Positions 19,054-31,741 of a stretch of DNA of 64,000 nucleotides are shown here, in pieces. The stretch is from Boesenbergia rotunda (Eukaryota; Streptophyta; Magnoliopsida; Zingiberales; Zingiberaceae). Location: positions 1 through 64,000 of the forward strand of contig JAGFNQ010006404.1 of assembly GCA_024364735.1 (NCBI GenBank). Reading direction: 5' to 3'. The notes below the pieces were generated by a model. The model saw only the letters and a program-made list of their open reading frames with translations, did not search any database and was not told where the DNA came from. Within the stretch, counting starts at the first letter, position 1; each line of letters opens with the position of its first letter. Made by a program: the position numbers and the translations under genes.

Positions 19054-19770
19054 ATCTTATTTAATCCTAATTAAATTCAAATTAAATCTTAATTTAATCC
19101 TAATTAAATTCGAATTAAATCTTAAATTAAATCTAAATTAATTCAAATTAATTCAAATTAAATCCTAATTTAATTCAAATTAAATTCAAATTAAATTCAA
19201 ATTAATTCAAATTTAATTCAAATTAAATACAAATTTAATCCTAATTAAATTCAAATTAATTCAAATTAAATTCAAATTAAATCCAAATTAAATTCGAATT
19301 AAATCCTAATTAAATTCAAATTAATTCAAATTAAATTCAAATTAAATCTTAATTAAATTCAAATTAAATCTTAATTAAATTCAAATTAAATTATATATTA
19401 AATTCAAATTAAATCTTAATTAAATTCAAATTAAATTATTAATTAAATTCAAATTAAATCTTAATTAAATTCTAATTAAATATTAATTAAATTCACAATT
19501 CAAACTTAAATTAATTCGAAATTCAAACTTAAATTAAATTCGAAATTGAAATTTCAAATTTTAATTCGAATTAAATCCTAATTAAATTCAAATTAATTAA
19601 TACTAAATAATTCAAATTCAAATTAATTAATTCTTAAAAATTTAAATTAATTAATTAAATCTTAAATAAGTCAATTAAGTTCAAATAAATTCAAATTAAT
19701 TCAAATAATTCAATTAAATTCAATTAAATTCAAATTAAATTCAAAATAAAATTGAATTATAACTTCAATT
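19050..19770. repeat. AT-rich AATTAAATTCAAATT array in element D
   Basis: About 700 bp of short, shifting units of the type ATTCAAATTAAAT and CTTAATTAAAT. It appears to continue the codon-level repeat of the preceding ORF but with frequent stops. No gene is present. Confidence 0.85.
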
Positions 19771-20158
19771 AAAATTAACTTAATATTAATCCTACTCAAT
19801 TAATTTCTAATTAATTCAACCTCAATTAATTTGTAATTAACCTGAATCCAACTAAAATCTTAAATAACTTAAAGTCAAACTAAAGTAAAATTTTACCCAA
19901 AGTGTAACAATTAAAATTAATAACATTAAATATGTCAAAGTGGGTTGACATATTCGCGGGTTCACTCGACATTTATCAAATCGGGAATTTGATAAATTTT
20001 AGAAACTTAAATAAAATTATTTGACTTGTTTGACTCATGCATAACTGCCATGACATGTATTTGCTATTCTTTTAAAATATATGACATGTCATTCATATTT
20101 AAATTTTATGCATATATTAGAACGGCTATAGGAAAAAGAATAATTGAAACTTGATCAA

Positions 20159-20581
20159 CCTAGTATTGGGTGGCGGTAAGATGATAGTACGTTAGGGAAG
20201 CCAACTCTAATAAGATCAAGTATACTTGGTCTCTTTAGACTGGTGAAACTAGCCGAAGCTACCGATCCAAAACTCAAACTAGTTAGACCAGAATTTTTCA
20301 AAAAAGTACTTTTGAAAATGAAATTTCCTTAAAAGGCTTTGTCAAGGAAAGGGTGGATGATCCAATAAGGCTACGGCCAAAGAAGGCCTAGTGCCTCGCC
20401 AAGACCTGGAAGCCAATTTTTGAAATTCAAATTCAAGTTACTTCTTGTCAAATTCAAATCTAACACAAGCTTCAATTGATTCTTAGAGTTAATAAATTAA
20501 GAAAAATAAATTAAGCATCTCACAATACACCTATAAGGCAATCATGCTTGTTGTATTGATACATCTAAAATAGGTGAGATG
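20159..20581 (+). other. Conserved noncoding block (element D)
   Basis: AGTATTGGGTGGCGG near 20162, GATAGTACGTTAGGG near 20184, the GGCCTAGTGCCTCGCCAAG segment near 20386, and the inverted repeat CATCTCAC/GTGAGATG at 20516-20581. It matches the blocks in A, B and E although D has no pol. The 270 bp after it and the Phe/Lys-rich frames around 20590-21630 contain no gene I can support. Confidence 0.65.
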
Positions 20582-21853
20582 TTAAGGACTAATAAATTGA
20601 AAAATGTTTTTCAAAATCATTAGAATATTTTTCTAAAAATATATTTTCAAAATAGTGCTTCAACATAATAATGTTTTTATGGAATTCATGCTTGTCTGTT
20701 TGATTATATATATTATACATTTTCCAAAAACATATCTTTTCAAAAATTGTTTGACTCACTCTATTAGACACAAGCCTCTTAGGACAACACTAAAGTTCCT
20801 TAAGGCACTTAGATAAAGTCAAACGCTGTTGGATGCAGGGGGAGTGTTTTGTTCTTTTTATTAAAAATATTTTTCGAAAACTGCACCTTAATTTGCATTA
20901 CATATGTTTTCAAAATTATCTTCTTTCCAAATTGTGGCTTCAGAATTTATCTACTTAAAAATTATCGGTTCTTTGACTTTGATAAACCCTAAAGACACAG
21001 AGGAAAGGTCCACTTTATGATCTTCAAGGACTCCTAGGACGTGTCAAATTTAGGGGGAGTCTAACAAGTTTTAAATCATTTTGAAAATTATTATTCTTTT
21101 GATCTGATTCAAACCTTAAGACTCAGAGGAAGAGTACTTGTGTTCAACAAGCTTCCCGGGACTGGGTCAAGTTTAGGGGGAGGTCAAATTAAAAGACTTA
21201 TTTAATAACATGTTTTCATATTTTCAAAATCTAAGTCTTTCAAAATACTATTATTCTATTTGTTAAAATTTGTGTGACTTATGAAATTATTTTTGAAATA
21301 ATGTTTACTTGGGTTGGAGAATGTCCAGGACACTTAGGAAAATGTCCTTGTAGTTAACAAGGTTTCCTAGGATTGTGTCAGACTGGAAAAGAATCCTAGT
21401 CAAGTAAAATATGATGCTTCAAAAATTACTTATATTTTTCAAAGTCTCATCTTCGCCAAGAGTATTTATATTTTCCAAAATAACATTCTTTCAAAAGTTA
21501 TGCATTTTCCAAAAGTACTTACTTATTCAAAAATTCAATATATTTTCAAAGGTACTTATATTTTTCAAAAAATTACATAATTTTTGCAATATATTATTCA
21601 AAATACAATGCTTTCAAAAATTTTTGCACTAAGTATTTTCAAAAAGAACCAAAGGTTTTTAATGTTGGTGCAAGTATTTTATTTTTTTGATGTATGACAA
21701 AGGGGGAGAGATGTGTGCTTATGTTAGAAATTTTCCCCAAAGATCAAAAATGTAGTTTCAAAATTTATATCATTTTTTATCTTTTTCATTTTTACCCCAA
21801 GGATAGTAAGTTAGCCCCTTAAACCAATCTAACTTAAGTTATTGTCAAACATC

Positions 21854-21866
21854 AAAAAGGGGGAGA
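21854..21866 (+). other. Polypurine tract of element D
   Basis: AAAAAGGGGGAGA before TTGTTGGTGCAAG. A second tract (CAAAGGGGGAGAG) lies at 21698-21710. Confidence 0.85.
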
Positions 21867-21867
21867 T

Positions 21868-23347
21868 TGTTGGTGCAAGTTGCATCAATGATATTCCGCT
21901 TTAAGTGTTTTAATGTTTGACAATATACTTAAGTCAGTGATACACTAAATAGACAAAGGGGAGTAAGAGAGAAGTCACCTTAGTTGAAGAAAAGTCCTAG
22001 TTAATCTAGGCATTGAAACTCTAAGTCCCAGCAAAGGGTTGCTGGGCACCTAGCGAAGGGTTGCTAGGTATCGAAACCTCAAGACCTAACGAAGGGCTGC
22101 TAGGCACCTAGCGAAGGGCTGCTAGGTATCGTAACCCTAAGACCTAGCGAAGGACTGCTAGGCACCTAGCGAAGGGCTGCTAGGCATAGAAGACCTAGCG
22201 AACGATTGCTAGGCACCAGGCGAAGGACCGCTTGGTAACAAAGACCTAGCGAAGGGCTGCTAGGCACCTGGCGATGGACTGCTAGGAAATGAAGACTTGG
22301 TTCGAGGGACTAAGCAACTTAGCTGAGCGATGACTAAGGACAGGAGTAGAGACGGGTCAGGGTTAGGAACTCGTGCCGGTTCGACCTAGGGTTTCGTGCA
22401 AATCCGAAGTCCGAACTAAGTCCTTAAGCCTAATATTATATGTATATATGCTTTGTGTTTGTGTATCTTGCAGGTAACAAGAACCGGAGACAAAGCAAGC
22501 TCAAAAACCCATTTGAAGGCTTTAAGGAGGGCGCCCCCATCAAGGTGGGTGCCCTCACCAACCAGGGCGCCCTGAACAGCCAGGGCGCCCTGAGCCAAGT
22601 GTAAAACTGCAGTAAACGTGAAGCAGGCAGAACAGGTGTCAAGCAGGGCGCCCTGAGCGTCCGGGGCGACTTGGTTCAAAGCTGTATTTGCAGTTTCGAA
22701 CCCAAAACACAGATAAGCCATCATGAGGGCGCCCTGGTCAATGCTGTTATCAGCTCCGGCGAAGTAGGCGCAAGGATAAGGTTTGACCGAGTCTTCCGGG
22801 GCGCCCCCAGCGTCTAGGGCGCCCCCAGGAGGCCTATATAAGGGGCTTCGACCCCTCTGCTTCAAACACAACTTCCAAGTACTGTTCTGATCATTCTGAC
22901 CGTCGACAACGCGCTAAAGACGAGGCTCTACGACCGGGAGGCTCCAGGAGGAAGTGCGCGGCACTTCGGAGGTCCAGATCGGCCGAGTTTCATATTCGTG
23001 TTCGGTTTGCTTTTACTTGTTCCGTACTTTAATTTTCAATATCTTTTTGATTGTAATTGTAAACTGTAAGACGGGTTTTCTCCGCCTCCGGAAATTTCGG
23101 AAAGGAGACCAATAGTGGACTCACGCCGAGTACATAGGCCTTGGACGTACTGACCCAGGGGGGTCGGGAACCAAGTAAATAAATCCCGCGTGTCCTTCTG
23201 TTCTGCATTTATTTTTCTATTTTTACATTTCCGCTGCGCTACTAATATTCTAAGTCTAGAACGAACGAGTTTTTCACGAAGTTTTCGAGAAAAGTTTTCA
23301 CGGTCGATATTCACCCCCCCCCCTCTATCGACGGCACCGGTCCTACA
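21868..23347 (+). repeat. Element D 3' LTR (1480 bp)
   Basis: Starts TGTTGGTGCAAG and ends TCCTACA, followed by the target duplication GGTAA. By eye it differs from the 5' copy by about fifteen substitutions plus the two missing blocks. TATA box at 22835-22842. Confidence 0.92.
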
Positions 23348-23352
23348 GGTAA

Positions 23353-25267
23353 GAGCGCTGTAAGTACTTCCAATGCATTAGATCTACTTCACATGGATTT
23401 ATTTGATTGTAGTACCATCATATCTTTGAATGGAAGTAGATATTGCTTTGTGATCATTGATGATTTCACTAGATATACATGGACTTACTTTTTAAAATAT
23501 AAGGACCAAACCTTAGAGATTTTCATTCCTTTTTGTAGAAGAGTTGAAAATGAAAAATCATCAACCATTAAGACAATTAGAAATGATCATGGAGGTGAAT
23601 TTCAAAATCAAAGGTTTTTAGAATTTTGTCAAGATAGAGGTTATAAGCATGAGTTCTCTACTCCTAGAACACCACAACAAAATGGTGTTGTAGAGAGGAA
23701 GAACCGTGTACTTCAAGAGGTTGCACGAAGCATGCTTAATGAGTACTCACTCCCGAGTTACTTATGGGCTGAAGCTGTAAATACGGCTTGCTATGTGCAA
23801 AACAGAGTCCTCATTCATAGGTTTCTAGGAAAGACTCCCCATGAACTTTGGTTTGGGAAACCACCTACGGTTAAACACCTTAGGGTGTTTGGTTGTAAGG
23901 TGTTCATTCTAAACACCAAGGACCACCTTGGAAGGTTCACGGCAAAGACTGATGAAGGGATACTAGTCGGGTACTCCCTCGTTAGCAAAGTCTACCGAGT
24001 CTACAACAAGAAGTCTAGATTAGTTGAAGAGTCTTCTGATGTGGTCTTTGAAGAAATTCCAAAGTCAAGTGACCAATCAGAAAATGTAGAAGGAGTTCAA
24101 CTCGAACTTAGGAGACTAAGTTTGAATGAAACTCCAAGTGTTGTTGATGGTGATGAGTCTGATGACGGTGAACCTAGACAACCCATTGATCAGCCGGATC
24201 CTGAGGCTGAACTTGTGTCTGGTGAACCCGTTCAAGAAGCACCACCAACTCTAAGGCAAACTAGATTAGCCTCTAGTCATCCCCAAGACCAGATTGTTGG
24301 AGACATCCATCAGGGAGTTAGAACTAGATCATTCTTCCGGAATGAGGCTAATGAAGTTGCCCTAATTTCCGAAATTGAACCTAGGAAAATTGATGAAGCA
24401 TTAAATGATCCCGACTGGATCATTGCAATGCAAGATGAACTAGGTCAATTCGAAAGGAGCCAAGTTTGGGACTTAGTCCCTAGACCCAAGAAGACCTCCA
24501 TTATTGGAACCAAATGGGTCTTCAAGAACAAATTGAATCATAAGGGAGAAATCATTAGAAACAAGGCACGCTTGGTAGCCAAGGGCTACAGTCAAGTTGA
24601 AGGCCTTGATTATGATGAGACCTATGCTCCCGTGGCACGATTAGAGTCCATCCGATTGATGCTTGCATTTGCAGCACATCGTGGCTTCAAATTATATCAA
24701 ATGGACGTCAAATCGGCCTTTCTAAATGGTCTGATTAAAGAAGAGGTCTATGTCGAACAACCTCTGGGGTTTGAGAGTACCGAATTTCCAAACCACGTGT
24801 TCAAGCTCAAAAAGGCACTTTATGGCCTTAAACAAGCACCCCGAGCTTGGTATGAGCAGTTGTCGACATTCCTAATTGAGAAGGGCTTCATTCAAGGCCA
24901 AATAGACCCTACACTATTTCTACGGAGAGATTGTGACAATATATTTGTAGCCCAAGTATATGTCGATGACATAATTTGTGGCTCAAATAATAAGGGCTAT
25001 TTAAATGAGTTCATTGGACACATGGAGAGTGAGTTTGAGATGAGTCTAGTGGGAGAGTTGTCTTTCTTCCTTGGACTTGAAATCAAGTAAACTCGCGATG
25101 GTATCCATGTGCACCAATCAAAGTATACATAAGAAATGCTTCGAAAATTCAACATGAGTGATTCAAAAGAGGTAACCACTCCCATGGCCACAAACACAAG
25201 ATTAGACAATGACGAGAGTGGTAAACCCATTGATTTAACTCAATATCGAAGTATGATAGGTAGTTTG
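23353..25267 (+). pseudogene. pol: Pol of element C, part 2: integrase and reverse transcriptase
   Basis: Resumes right after the D target duplication with the integrase core: LDLLHMDLFD, then RNDHGGEF, then PQQNGVVERKN, giving the three acidic catalytic residues in order. The RT follows, with KARLVAKGYSQ, MDVKSAFLNG and the active-site YVDDIICG near 24958-24981. In-frame stops occur at 25088-25090 and 25130-25132, downstream of the RT core. The reading frame then reaches MIGSL and is cut by element B at 25267. Confidence 0.9.
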
Positions 25268-26624
25268 TGTTGGATCGAGAAAACCGATAGAGGGGGGGGT
25301 GAATATCGGAAATCGTTTTTCGGAAAACTTAGAGCAAGTACGCAGCGGAAATTAAAAAATCACAACACAGAGACACAGTCGATTTTACTTGGTTCGGAGC
25401 CTGTGTCGACTCCTACTCCAAGGCCCACGGTCGTTGACCGTTTACTTTGGGCAATTCTATATTTGGCGCAAAAACAGTTTACAAATATTGAATACAGAGT
25501 AAGTGCAGTAAACTTTAACAATTAAGAAAAAGATGCTCTTCTTTTACCGACGTCCGATTGTAGGTTAACTTTTTCGGAGCAGCGGGACGTCGTCGGCTCG
25601 AGTTGGGCAGTTTCCGGAGCAAGGCGCGAGAGCAGAAGAGCGTAGAAGCGTTGAACGAATTGATTGTCTGAAGCCTTGGTCGAGGGCCCTTTATATAGGG
25701 CCTGGGGGCGCCCGGGACGTCGGGGGCGCCCCCCCACGTGGCCTTTGATCCGCCAAAGTCTCGGTCAGCGTCTGATCCCTTTATCTTCGGGATCAGCTTT
25801 GACCGGGGCGCCCGGAGCGCTCGGGGCACCCGGATTGACTGGGTCAAAGTCTTATCTTCTGGCTTCGAAGAGAGCTGCTTCGGCAGTTGGTGCTGGGGGC
25901 GCCCGCAGCGCAGGGGGCACCCGGAGCGCAGGGGGCGCCCGGGAGTTGTACTGTTTGAAGCTGCTTTTTACTTGTGTGTTTTGTGTTCACCTTGGCGGCG
26001 CCCGGGACACTCCGGGCGCCCTGGTTAGTTGTTGCCTCACTCCTTTGAGGCTCTCTGAGCTGCAGACACTCGTTCCTTCGGTCCTGCATCCAGGGTTAGT
26101 CCAAAACACAACAAGACATTAAGTGGTTAGTTTATACAGCCTTAGCTGTCTTGGTTCTGACTTTGGGTCTCCATAATGGAACCCTAGGTCGAACCGACGC
26201 CTACTGTTCCCTCTCAACGGGGAACGCGTCCTCACCTACTCCTCTCGGGAGAATGTACCTGATGCCAACCGTTCCTCTGGTTGGACTTTTGCCTGACGGT
26301 CCTTTGTCAGGTCTTGGATGCCGAGCTGTCCTTCGCCCGGTGTCTAGCATTCCTTCGCTAGGGCTTTAGTCCCAGGCTGTCCTTCGCCTGGCGCCTAGCA
26401 GTCCTTCGCTAGGGCTTTTGACTCTGGCAGTCCTTCGCCAGTGCCTAGCAGTCCTTCGCTAGGGCTTTTTACCCTGGCATTCCTTCGCCAGTGCCTAGCA
26501 GTCCTTCGCTAGGACTTTTCCTGCACACTAGAGTAACTTGTTAGAAAACAAGTAAGACTTAACTTTTGACCTCTGTTGCCATTATCAAAACACAGGTTTG
26601 ACTTGGGTGCATTCTGCACCAACA
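25268..26624 (-). repeat. Element B 3' LTR (1357 bp)
   Basis: TGTTGG..CCAACA boundaries. It carries the TATA box TATATAAA on the minus strand at 25697-25690, GGGCGCC palindromes at 25703-26020, and the short hairpins of the CCTAGC/GCTAGG family at 26270-26520. It has an 18-bp segment near 25900-25925 that the other copy lacks. Confidence 0.95.
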
Positions 26625-26625
26625 A

Positions 26626-26638
26626 TCTCCCCCTTTTT
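26626..26638 (-). other. Polypurine tract of element B
   Basis: The minus strand reads AAAAAGGGGGAGA next to the 3' LTR; the second tract is at 27338-27350. Confidence 0.85.
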
Positions 26639-27976
26639 GATTTATGGCAACCCTAGTTCAAAAAGTTAAGTTTAAGCAAGCATGAAAAGGTTAAGTTTTG
26701 TTCTCTCCCCCTGGAAGGAATCTCCCCCTAGATTTTTCAAAAATTCGTGGGGTTAAAAAAACTTTACTTGTACTTTGAAAACTTAAGTTTTAGGTACTTA
26801 GAAATCTTTAAATAACTTAAGTTAAAAGTACATAAGAGAGTTTTTGAAGCATGACTTTAGAGTACTTAAAAAGTTTGAAGCTTTAAGTTTTAAGGTACTC
26901 AAAAGTTTTGAAAGTGTTAGCTTAAGTACTTAGTAAACTTTAAAAAGCTTAGTACTTTTGGAAAACTTAAGTACTTAATAAATAAAGTACATTTGGAAAA
27001 CTTAAGTACTTAATAAATTTGAAACACTTAAGTACTTAGTAACATTGTACTTATACAGTTTTGAAAAACTTAAGCTTTAAAGTACTTACAGAAGTTGGAA
27101 AAAAAATTTTGACAAGCTTAAGTAAGAAAATTTTGAAAGGCTTGAGTACTTAGCAAAATTTTGAAAGCCTAAGTAAAAAATTTGAAAGCTTTTAAGAACT
27201 TAAGTACTTTAGTCAACTTTGAAAAGCTTAAGTATTTTTGAAAATTTTTGAATAAAGGATAAGAAATTTTTTGAAAACTTTTTGAATAAAGGATAGAGTT
27301 AAAAAAAAATTAATAATTTTACTCTCTCCTTGCCTATCTCTCCCCCTTTGTCATATATCAAAAACAGATGAATATAGCAGAAATAAGATTTGCATAAAGG
27401 AAATAAGTAAGATTTTGCTGTACTGAACCAATTTATAATTAGACTTAAACTAAATCAGTTAATTTTCTCTGTAGGGACCTGTCTAACCCAATTAGCTACT
27501 TACTAACTGTTATAAACAGTAGTTTTTGCTAGGGTTAGTCAAGTTAAGTGTTTCTATTCAAGTTAGATTTTCTAGACTTGACACTTAACTTGATTGCTGT
27601 GTAAGTTGTATTTAGTGCCCCAATTACTGCAGATGCACTGACTTAAAGCATCTTGAATTAAGGCAAAGACCTAAGCATCTCAACCCTTTCTAGGTTATCA
27701 ATCAAAAGTACCCTAAGGTGCTTGTGAGATGCTGGCTTCTAAGTCTATAGGTGCATGCAGTTCTACTGTTAGGGCCTAGGCTAAGTCCATTTTCGAAAAA
27801 GCCCTAGTTTTGAAAGGGGGTAGTTTTGAAATAAAAATAAAACTAAGTCGAAAGTGAAAACTGATTTTGAAATTAAGTAAAACAGTTTTTCAAATTTTAT
27901 TTTTAGAAACAAATTTTTAAATCAAGTAGAGCAGTAAAAAAATAAAGTTAATCTATTCTACAAAGCACAATCCTAA
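26639..27976 (-). other. Element B 3' noncoding tail
   Basis: In A, C and E an ORF3 precedes this position; here there is none. The stretch holds degenerate AAGTACTTAAGTTT units (26760-27240), the second PPT, the AACTGTTATAAACAGTAGTT palindrome region (about 27500-27600) and the inverted repeat AGCATCTCA/TGAGATGCT at 27674-27733. Confidence 0.65.
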
Positions 27977-30900
27977 CTACCTTCTTAGTGAACTGAACTC
28001 AGATTCAGGTAAGGGTTTTGTGAATATATCAGCTAAGTTGGATTTAGAGTCAATATGCTTAAGTACTATTTCACCCCTGGATACATGGTCTCTTACAAAA
28101 TGATGTTTGACTTCTATATGTTTGGTTCTGGAATGTTGGATTGGGTTCTTAGTTAAATTAATTGAACTTATATTGTCAATAAATACTTGAGTTTGGGTGT
28201 AGTTGAGCTGGAAGTCCTTAAGTGTGTGCATCATCCATAAAAGTTGAGCAACACACTCTCCTAAGGCCACATACTCAGCTTCAGTTGTGGATAGAGCTAC
28301 ACAGTGTTGTTTTCTGCTGCACCAACTAACTAGACTCTGACCTAACAGTTGGCAGCTTCCACTTGTGCTCTTTCTATCTAATTTACAGCCAGCATAGTCA
28401 GAATCTGAGTATCCTGTCAAATCAAAAGTTGAGGTCCTAGGATACCAAATCCCTACAATTAGGGTGCCCTTTACATATCTTAGTATTCTTTTTAGGGCTG
28501 CTAAGTGCTTTCCTTAGCACAGGTTTGGTATCTAGCACACATTCCTACAGCAAAAAGAATATCAGGTCTACTGGCTGTAAGGTACAGTAGGCTACCTATC
28601 ATACTCCTATAGAGTTTAAGGTCCACTGGTTTACCATCAGGGTCACTATCTATTTTTACATTAGTGGCCATGGGGGTACTTATGCTTTTAGAGTTATCCA
28701 TTTTAAATTTCTTTATTAACTCTTTAGCATATTTGAATTGATGAACGTAGTTACCATCCCTAGTTTGTTTGATTTGTAGTCCTAGGAAAAAGGTAAGCTC
28801 ACCAACTAGGCTCATTTCAAATTCATCTTCCATTATTTTGACAAACTCTTTTAGGAAGTTTGTGTTGGTGGATCCAAAGATTATGTCATCTACGTAAATT
28901 TGGGCAATAAATATATCTTTTCCTAGGGTTTTAATAAATAAAGTTGAGTCAATTTGGCCTTGTTTAAATTCTTTAGAAGTTAAATAGGTTGATAACCGTT
29001 CATACCAGGCCCTAGGTGCTTGTTTTAGCCCATATAATGCTTTGGTTAGTTTGTAAACGTGGTTAGGTTTATCTAAGTCCTCAAACCCTGGGGGTTGTCC
29101 TACATAAACTTCTTCTTTAATGAACCCATTTAAAAATGCTGACTTTACATCCATTTGATATAATTTAAATCCTTTATGGGATGCAAAGGCTAACAACATT
29201 CTAATGGACTCAAGTCTAGCTACTGGGGCATATGTTTCATCGTAGTCTAATCCCTCTACTTGGCTGAAACCCTTTGCTACTAAGCGAGCTTTATTTCTGA
29301 CTATTTCTCCTTGATCATTCAGCTTATTCCTAAAGACCCACTTAGTGTCAATGACGAATTTGCTCTCAGGTTTAGGCACTAGTTCCCAGACTTGGTTCCT
29401 CTCAAATTGGGCTAACTCTTCTTGCATAGCTATGATCCAATCAGGATCAGGTAGAGCTTCATCTATAGTTTTAGGTTCTATTTTCGATATCATAGCTATT
29501 TGACTAAGATTTCTATAGGAGGATCTAGTCATGACTCCTAGAGTTGGATCACCCACAATTTGATCGGTTGGATGATTGAGTCTGGGTTTCTTGGTTCTTC
29601 TAGAGCTTGGTTCAGCCTCAGGTCCGGCTGGTCGGTTTGGTTCACTATTTGATTCGACTCTTTGGGCTGGTTCATCTGTTGGTTCGATACTTGGTTCAGT
29701 TGACTCATTAATTGGTTCAATGGTTAGTTCGTTTAAGGGTTCAATTAAGGGTTCAATAGTTTGTTCATTATTTTCTTGGTCAGAGTTTGATGAAGTTAAA
29801 TCTGGATTATTAGATGTTGAGTTGATTTCTTCATCAAAAATTAAGTTTGTTGTTTCTTCAATTTTCTTAGTTTGTTTGTTGTAAACTCTATAGGCTCTAC
29901 TTGTGGTTGAGTATCCTAGGAAGATACCTGGGTTTGACTTGGACTGAAATTTTCCTAAATAGTCTTTGGTGTTTAGGATATGGACTTTGCATCCAAAGAC
30001 CCTTAGGTAGTGTAGGTTTGGGAGTCTATGGTAGTACAGTTCATAGGGGGTTTTGTTGTGTCGCTTGTTAATCAAAACCCTATTTTGGATATAACAAGTC
30101 GTACTAATCGCTTCTGCCCAAAATTGGTTTGCTAGATTAAATTCGTTGAGCATAGCCCTAGCGGCTTCTTGTAATGTTCTATTCCTTCGCTCGACTATCC
30201 CATTTTGTTGGGGGGTTCTAGGACATGAAAATTCATGTAAGTACCCATTTACCTTACAGAATTCCTCGAATCGTTGATTTTCAAACTCTCCCCCGTGATC
30301 ACTCCTAAGTCTTTTAATTTTAGTGTCGTTTTGATTTTCAACTAGTTTACAGAATTCATCAAATAGGTTTAGGGTTTCATCTTTGGTTTTTAGAAACCTA
30401 ACCCAGGTAAACCTAGAGTAATCATCAACTATTACTAAGCAGTATCGGTTCCCGCTTAGTGACTTGGCTCCATGTGAATCAAATAGGTCAAGGTGTAGGA
30501 GCTCAAGTGTAGTTTGAGTTAAATTAGATTGGGTTAGTTTGTAATTGGATTTGGTTTGTTTACCTTGATTACATGATTCACATATTAGGTTTTCATTATT
30601 TTTAATTTTGGGGATACCTTTGATTAAGCCAAGTTGGGTAATTTTTGAGATAATTCTCAGATTGGTATGACCTAATCTCCTATGCCAGAGGTTTGATTGT
30701 TCTAATTGTGTTAACATACATTTGGGTACAAGGGGAAGGTTTATAGTGTATACATTGTTTTTTCTAGTGCCCTTAAGCATGATTTCTGAGTGTTGTACAT
30801 TTCTAATCAGGCAGTTAGAATTGTTGAAAGTAACTATATAACCAGAATCACATAACTGACTTATGCTAAGCAAGTTAAAATTAAAGTTTTCAACCAATAG

Positions 30901-31077
30901 AACTTTCTTAATAATGAAATCGGATTTAAGTTCAATATTACCTGACCCAATTACCTTGAGTGTAGCATTATTGCCAAATGTCACTGAGCCTAGGTTTTTG
31001 AACTTGAGCTTGGTGAACTTCAATTTATCTCCAGTCATGTGTCTGGAGCAACCGCTATCCAACATCCATTGGTCCAA
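27977..31077 (-). pseudogene. pol: Pol of element B: protease, integrase, RT, RNase H (one frame break)
   Basis: The frame from 31077 runs 858 codons. It holds the protease motif DSGCSRHMTGD (residues 7-17), the WHRRLGHTN and CESCNQGKQ zinc module, the integrase core (LLHLDLFDS, RSDHGGEF, QQNGIVERRN), a Pro/Glu-rich linker, and RT with MDVKSAFLNG and YVDDIIFGS near residue 727. It stops at 28501 after CARYQTCAKEST because of a single-base frame break near 28505. RNase H continues in another frame to 27977 with YSDSDYAGCKLDRKSTSG, STTEAEYVALGE and the HFVRDHV region, so D, E, D and H residues are present. All catalytic motifs are intact and only the frame is broken. The start used is the first ATG after the noncoding block; the true N-terminus may be joined to gag by splicing or recoding. 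Confidence 0.92.
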
Positions 31078-31741
31078 ATCTTTATGTTCCTACACATAAA
31101 GAGTTTTCTTGATTTGGATCCAATTAGAGTCAGGAATAGCTTAAATTGAGTTTCACTGCCTAGTCTGTCTCACCCAAATCTAGGGTTTTCAATCACGTTA
31201 GCCTTATAGGTTTCGTGAGACAGGTTTTGATAAATAAAATTATTTTGAGAATTTTGATTAATTTTGAAAACAATTAAATTTTGAAAACTTAATTAATTTT
31301 GAAATTTTTGAAAAGATGTTTAAATCTACAAATAACTGAAATTTTGTGTTAGATTCGAATTTGACAAAAAATAATTTGAATTTGAATTTCAAAAATTGAC
31401 TTCCAGGTCTTGACGAGGTACTAGGCCTTCTTTGGCCGTAGCTTTATGGGATCATCCACCCTTTCCTTGACAAAGCCTTTTAATGAAATTTCATTTTCAA
31501 AATTATTCTTTGAAAAATTTCTGGTCTAACTAGTTTGGGTCTTGGATCGGTAGCTTCGGCTAGTTCCGCCAAATTGGCTTCCCTAACGTACTATCATCTC
31601 ACCTCCACCCAATACTATGTTGTCAAGTTTCAGTTAAGTGTGTTTGGTCCTTATACTAACCATTCCTAAATCTAAGCATGGTAAATTGCAGGAATTTTAA
31701 ATAAACAATCAATCAAGCAATTGCAATCAAGAATTAAATTT
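31078..31741 (-). other. Conserved noncoding block between gag and pol (element B)
   Basis: The gag stop and the first pol codons are 0.66 kb apart. The block carries the same landmarks as in A, D and E and the inverted repeat CTGTCTCAC/GTGAGACAG (31165-31223). On the minus strand it ends TTTATGTGTAG just before pol coding sequence, an acceptor-like end. Element C has no such block at this junction. Confidence 0.7.

Larger units (their letters stand above)
16241..23347 (+). mobile_element. Element D: non-autonomous gag-only LTR retrotransposon
   Basis: LTRs at 16241-17844 and 21868-23347, PBS at 17847, PPT at 21854-21866, and 5-bp target duplications GGTAA at 16236-16240 and 23348-23352. The internal 4 kb holds two overlapping low-complexity zinc-knuckle ORFs, a long AT-rich tract and the conserved noncoding block also found in A, B and E, but no pol or ORF3. 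It contains a stray LTR-start-like TGTTGGTGCAAGT at 21663-21675. It inserted in the integrase region of C. The first dinucleotide of the 5' LTR is TA, not TG. Confidence 0.92.

Noticed and set aside
25664..26122. Gly/Ala/Pro/Arg-rich ORFs in the LTRs (also 5875-6332, 8410-8664, 16898-17371, 22416-22871, 33969-34409, 41476-41793)
   Set aside because: They are translations of the GGGCGCC palindrome arrays in several frames on both strands; no stable protein family pattern.
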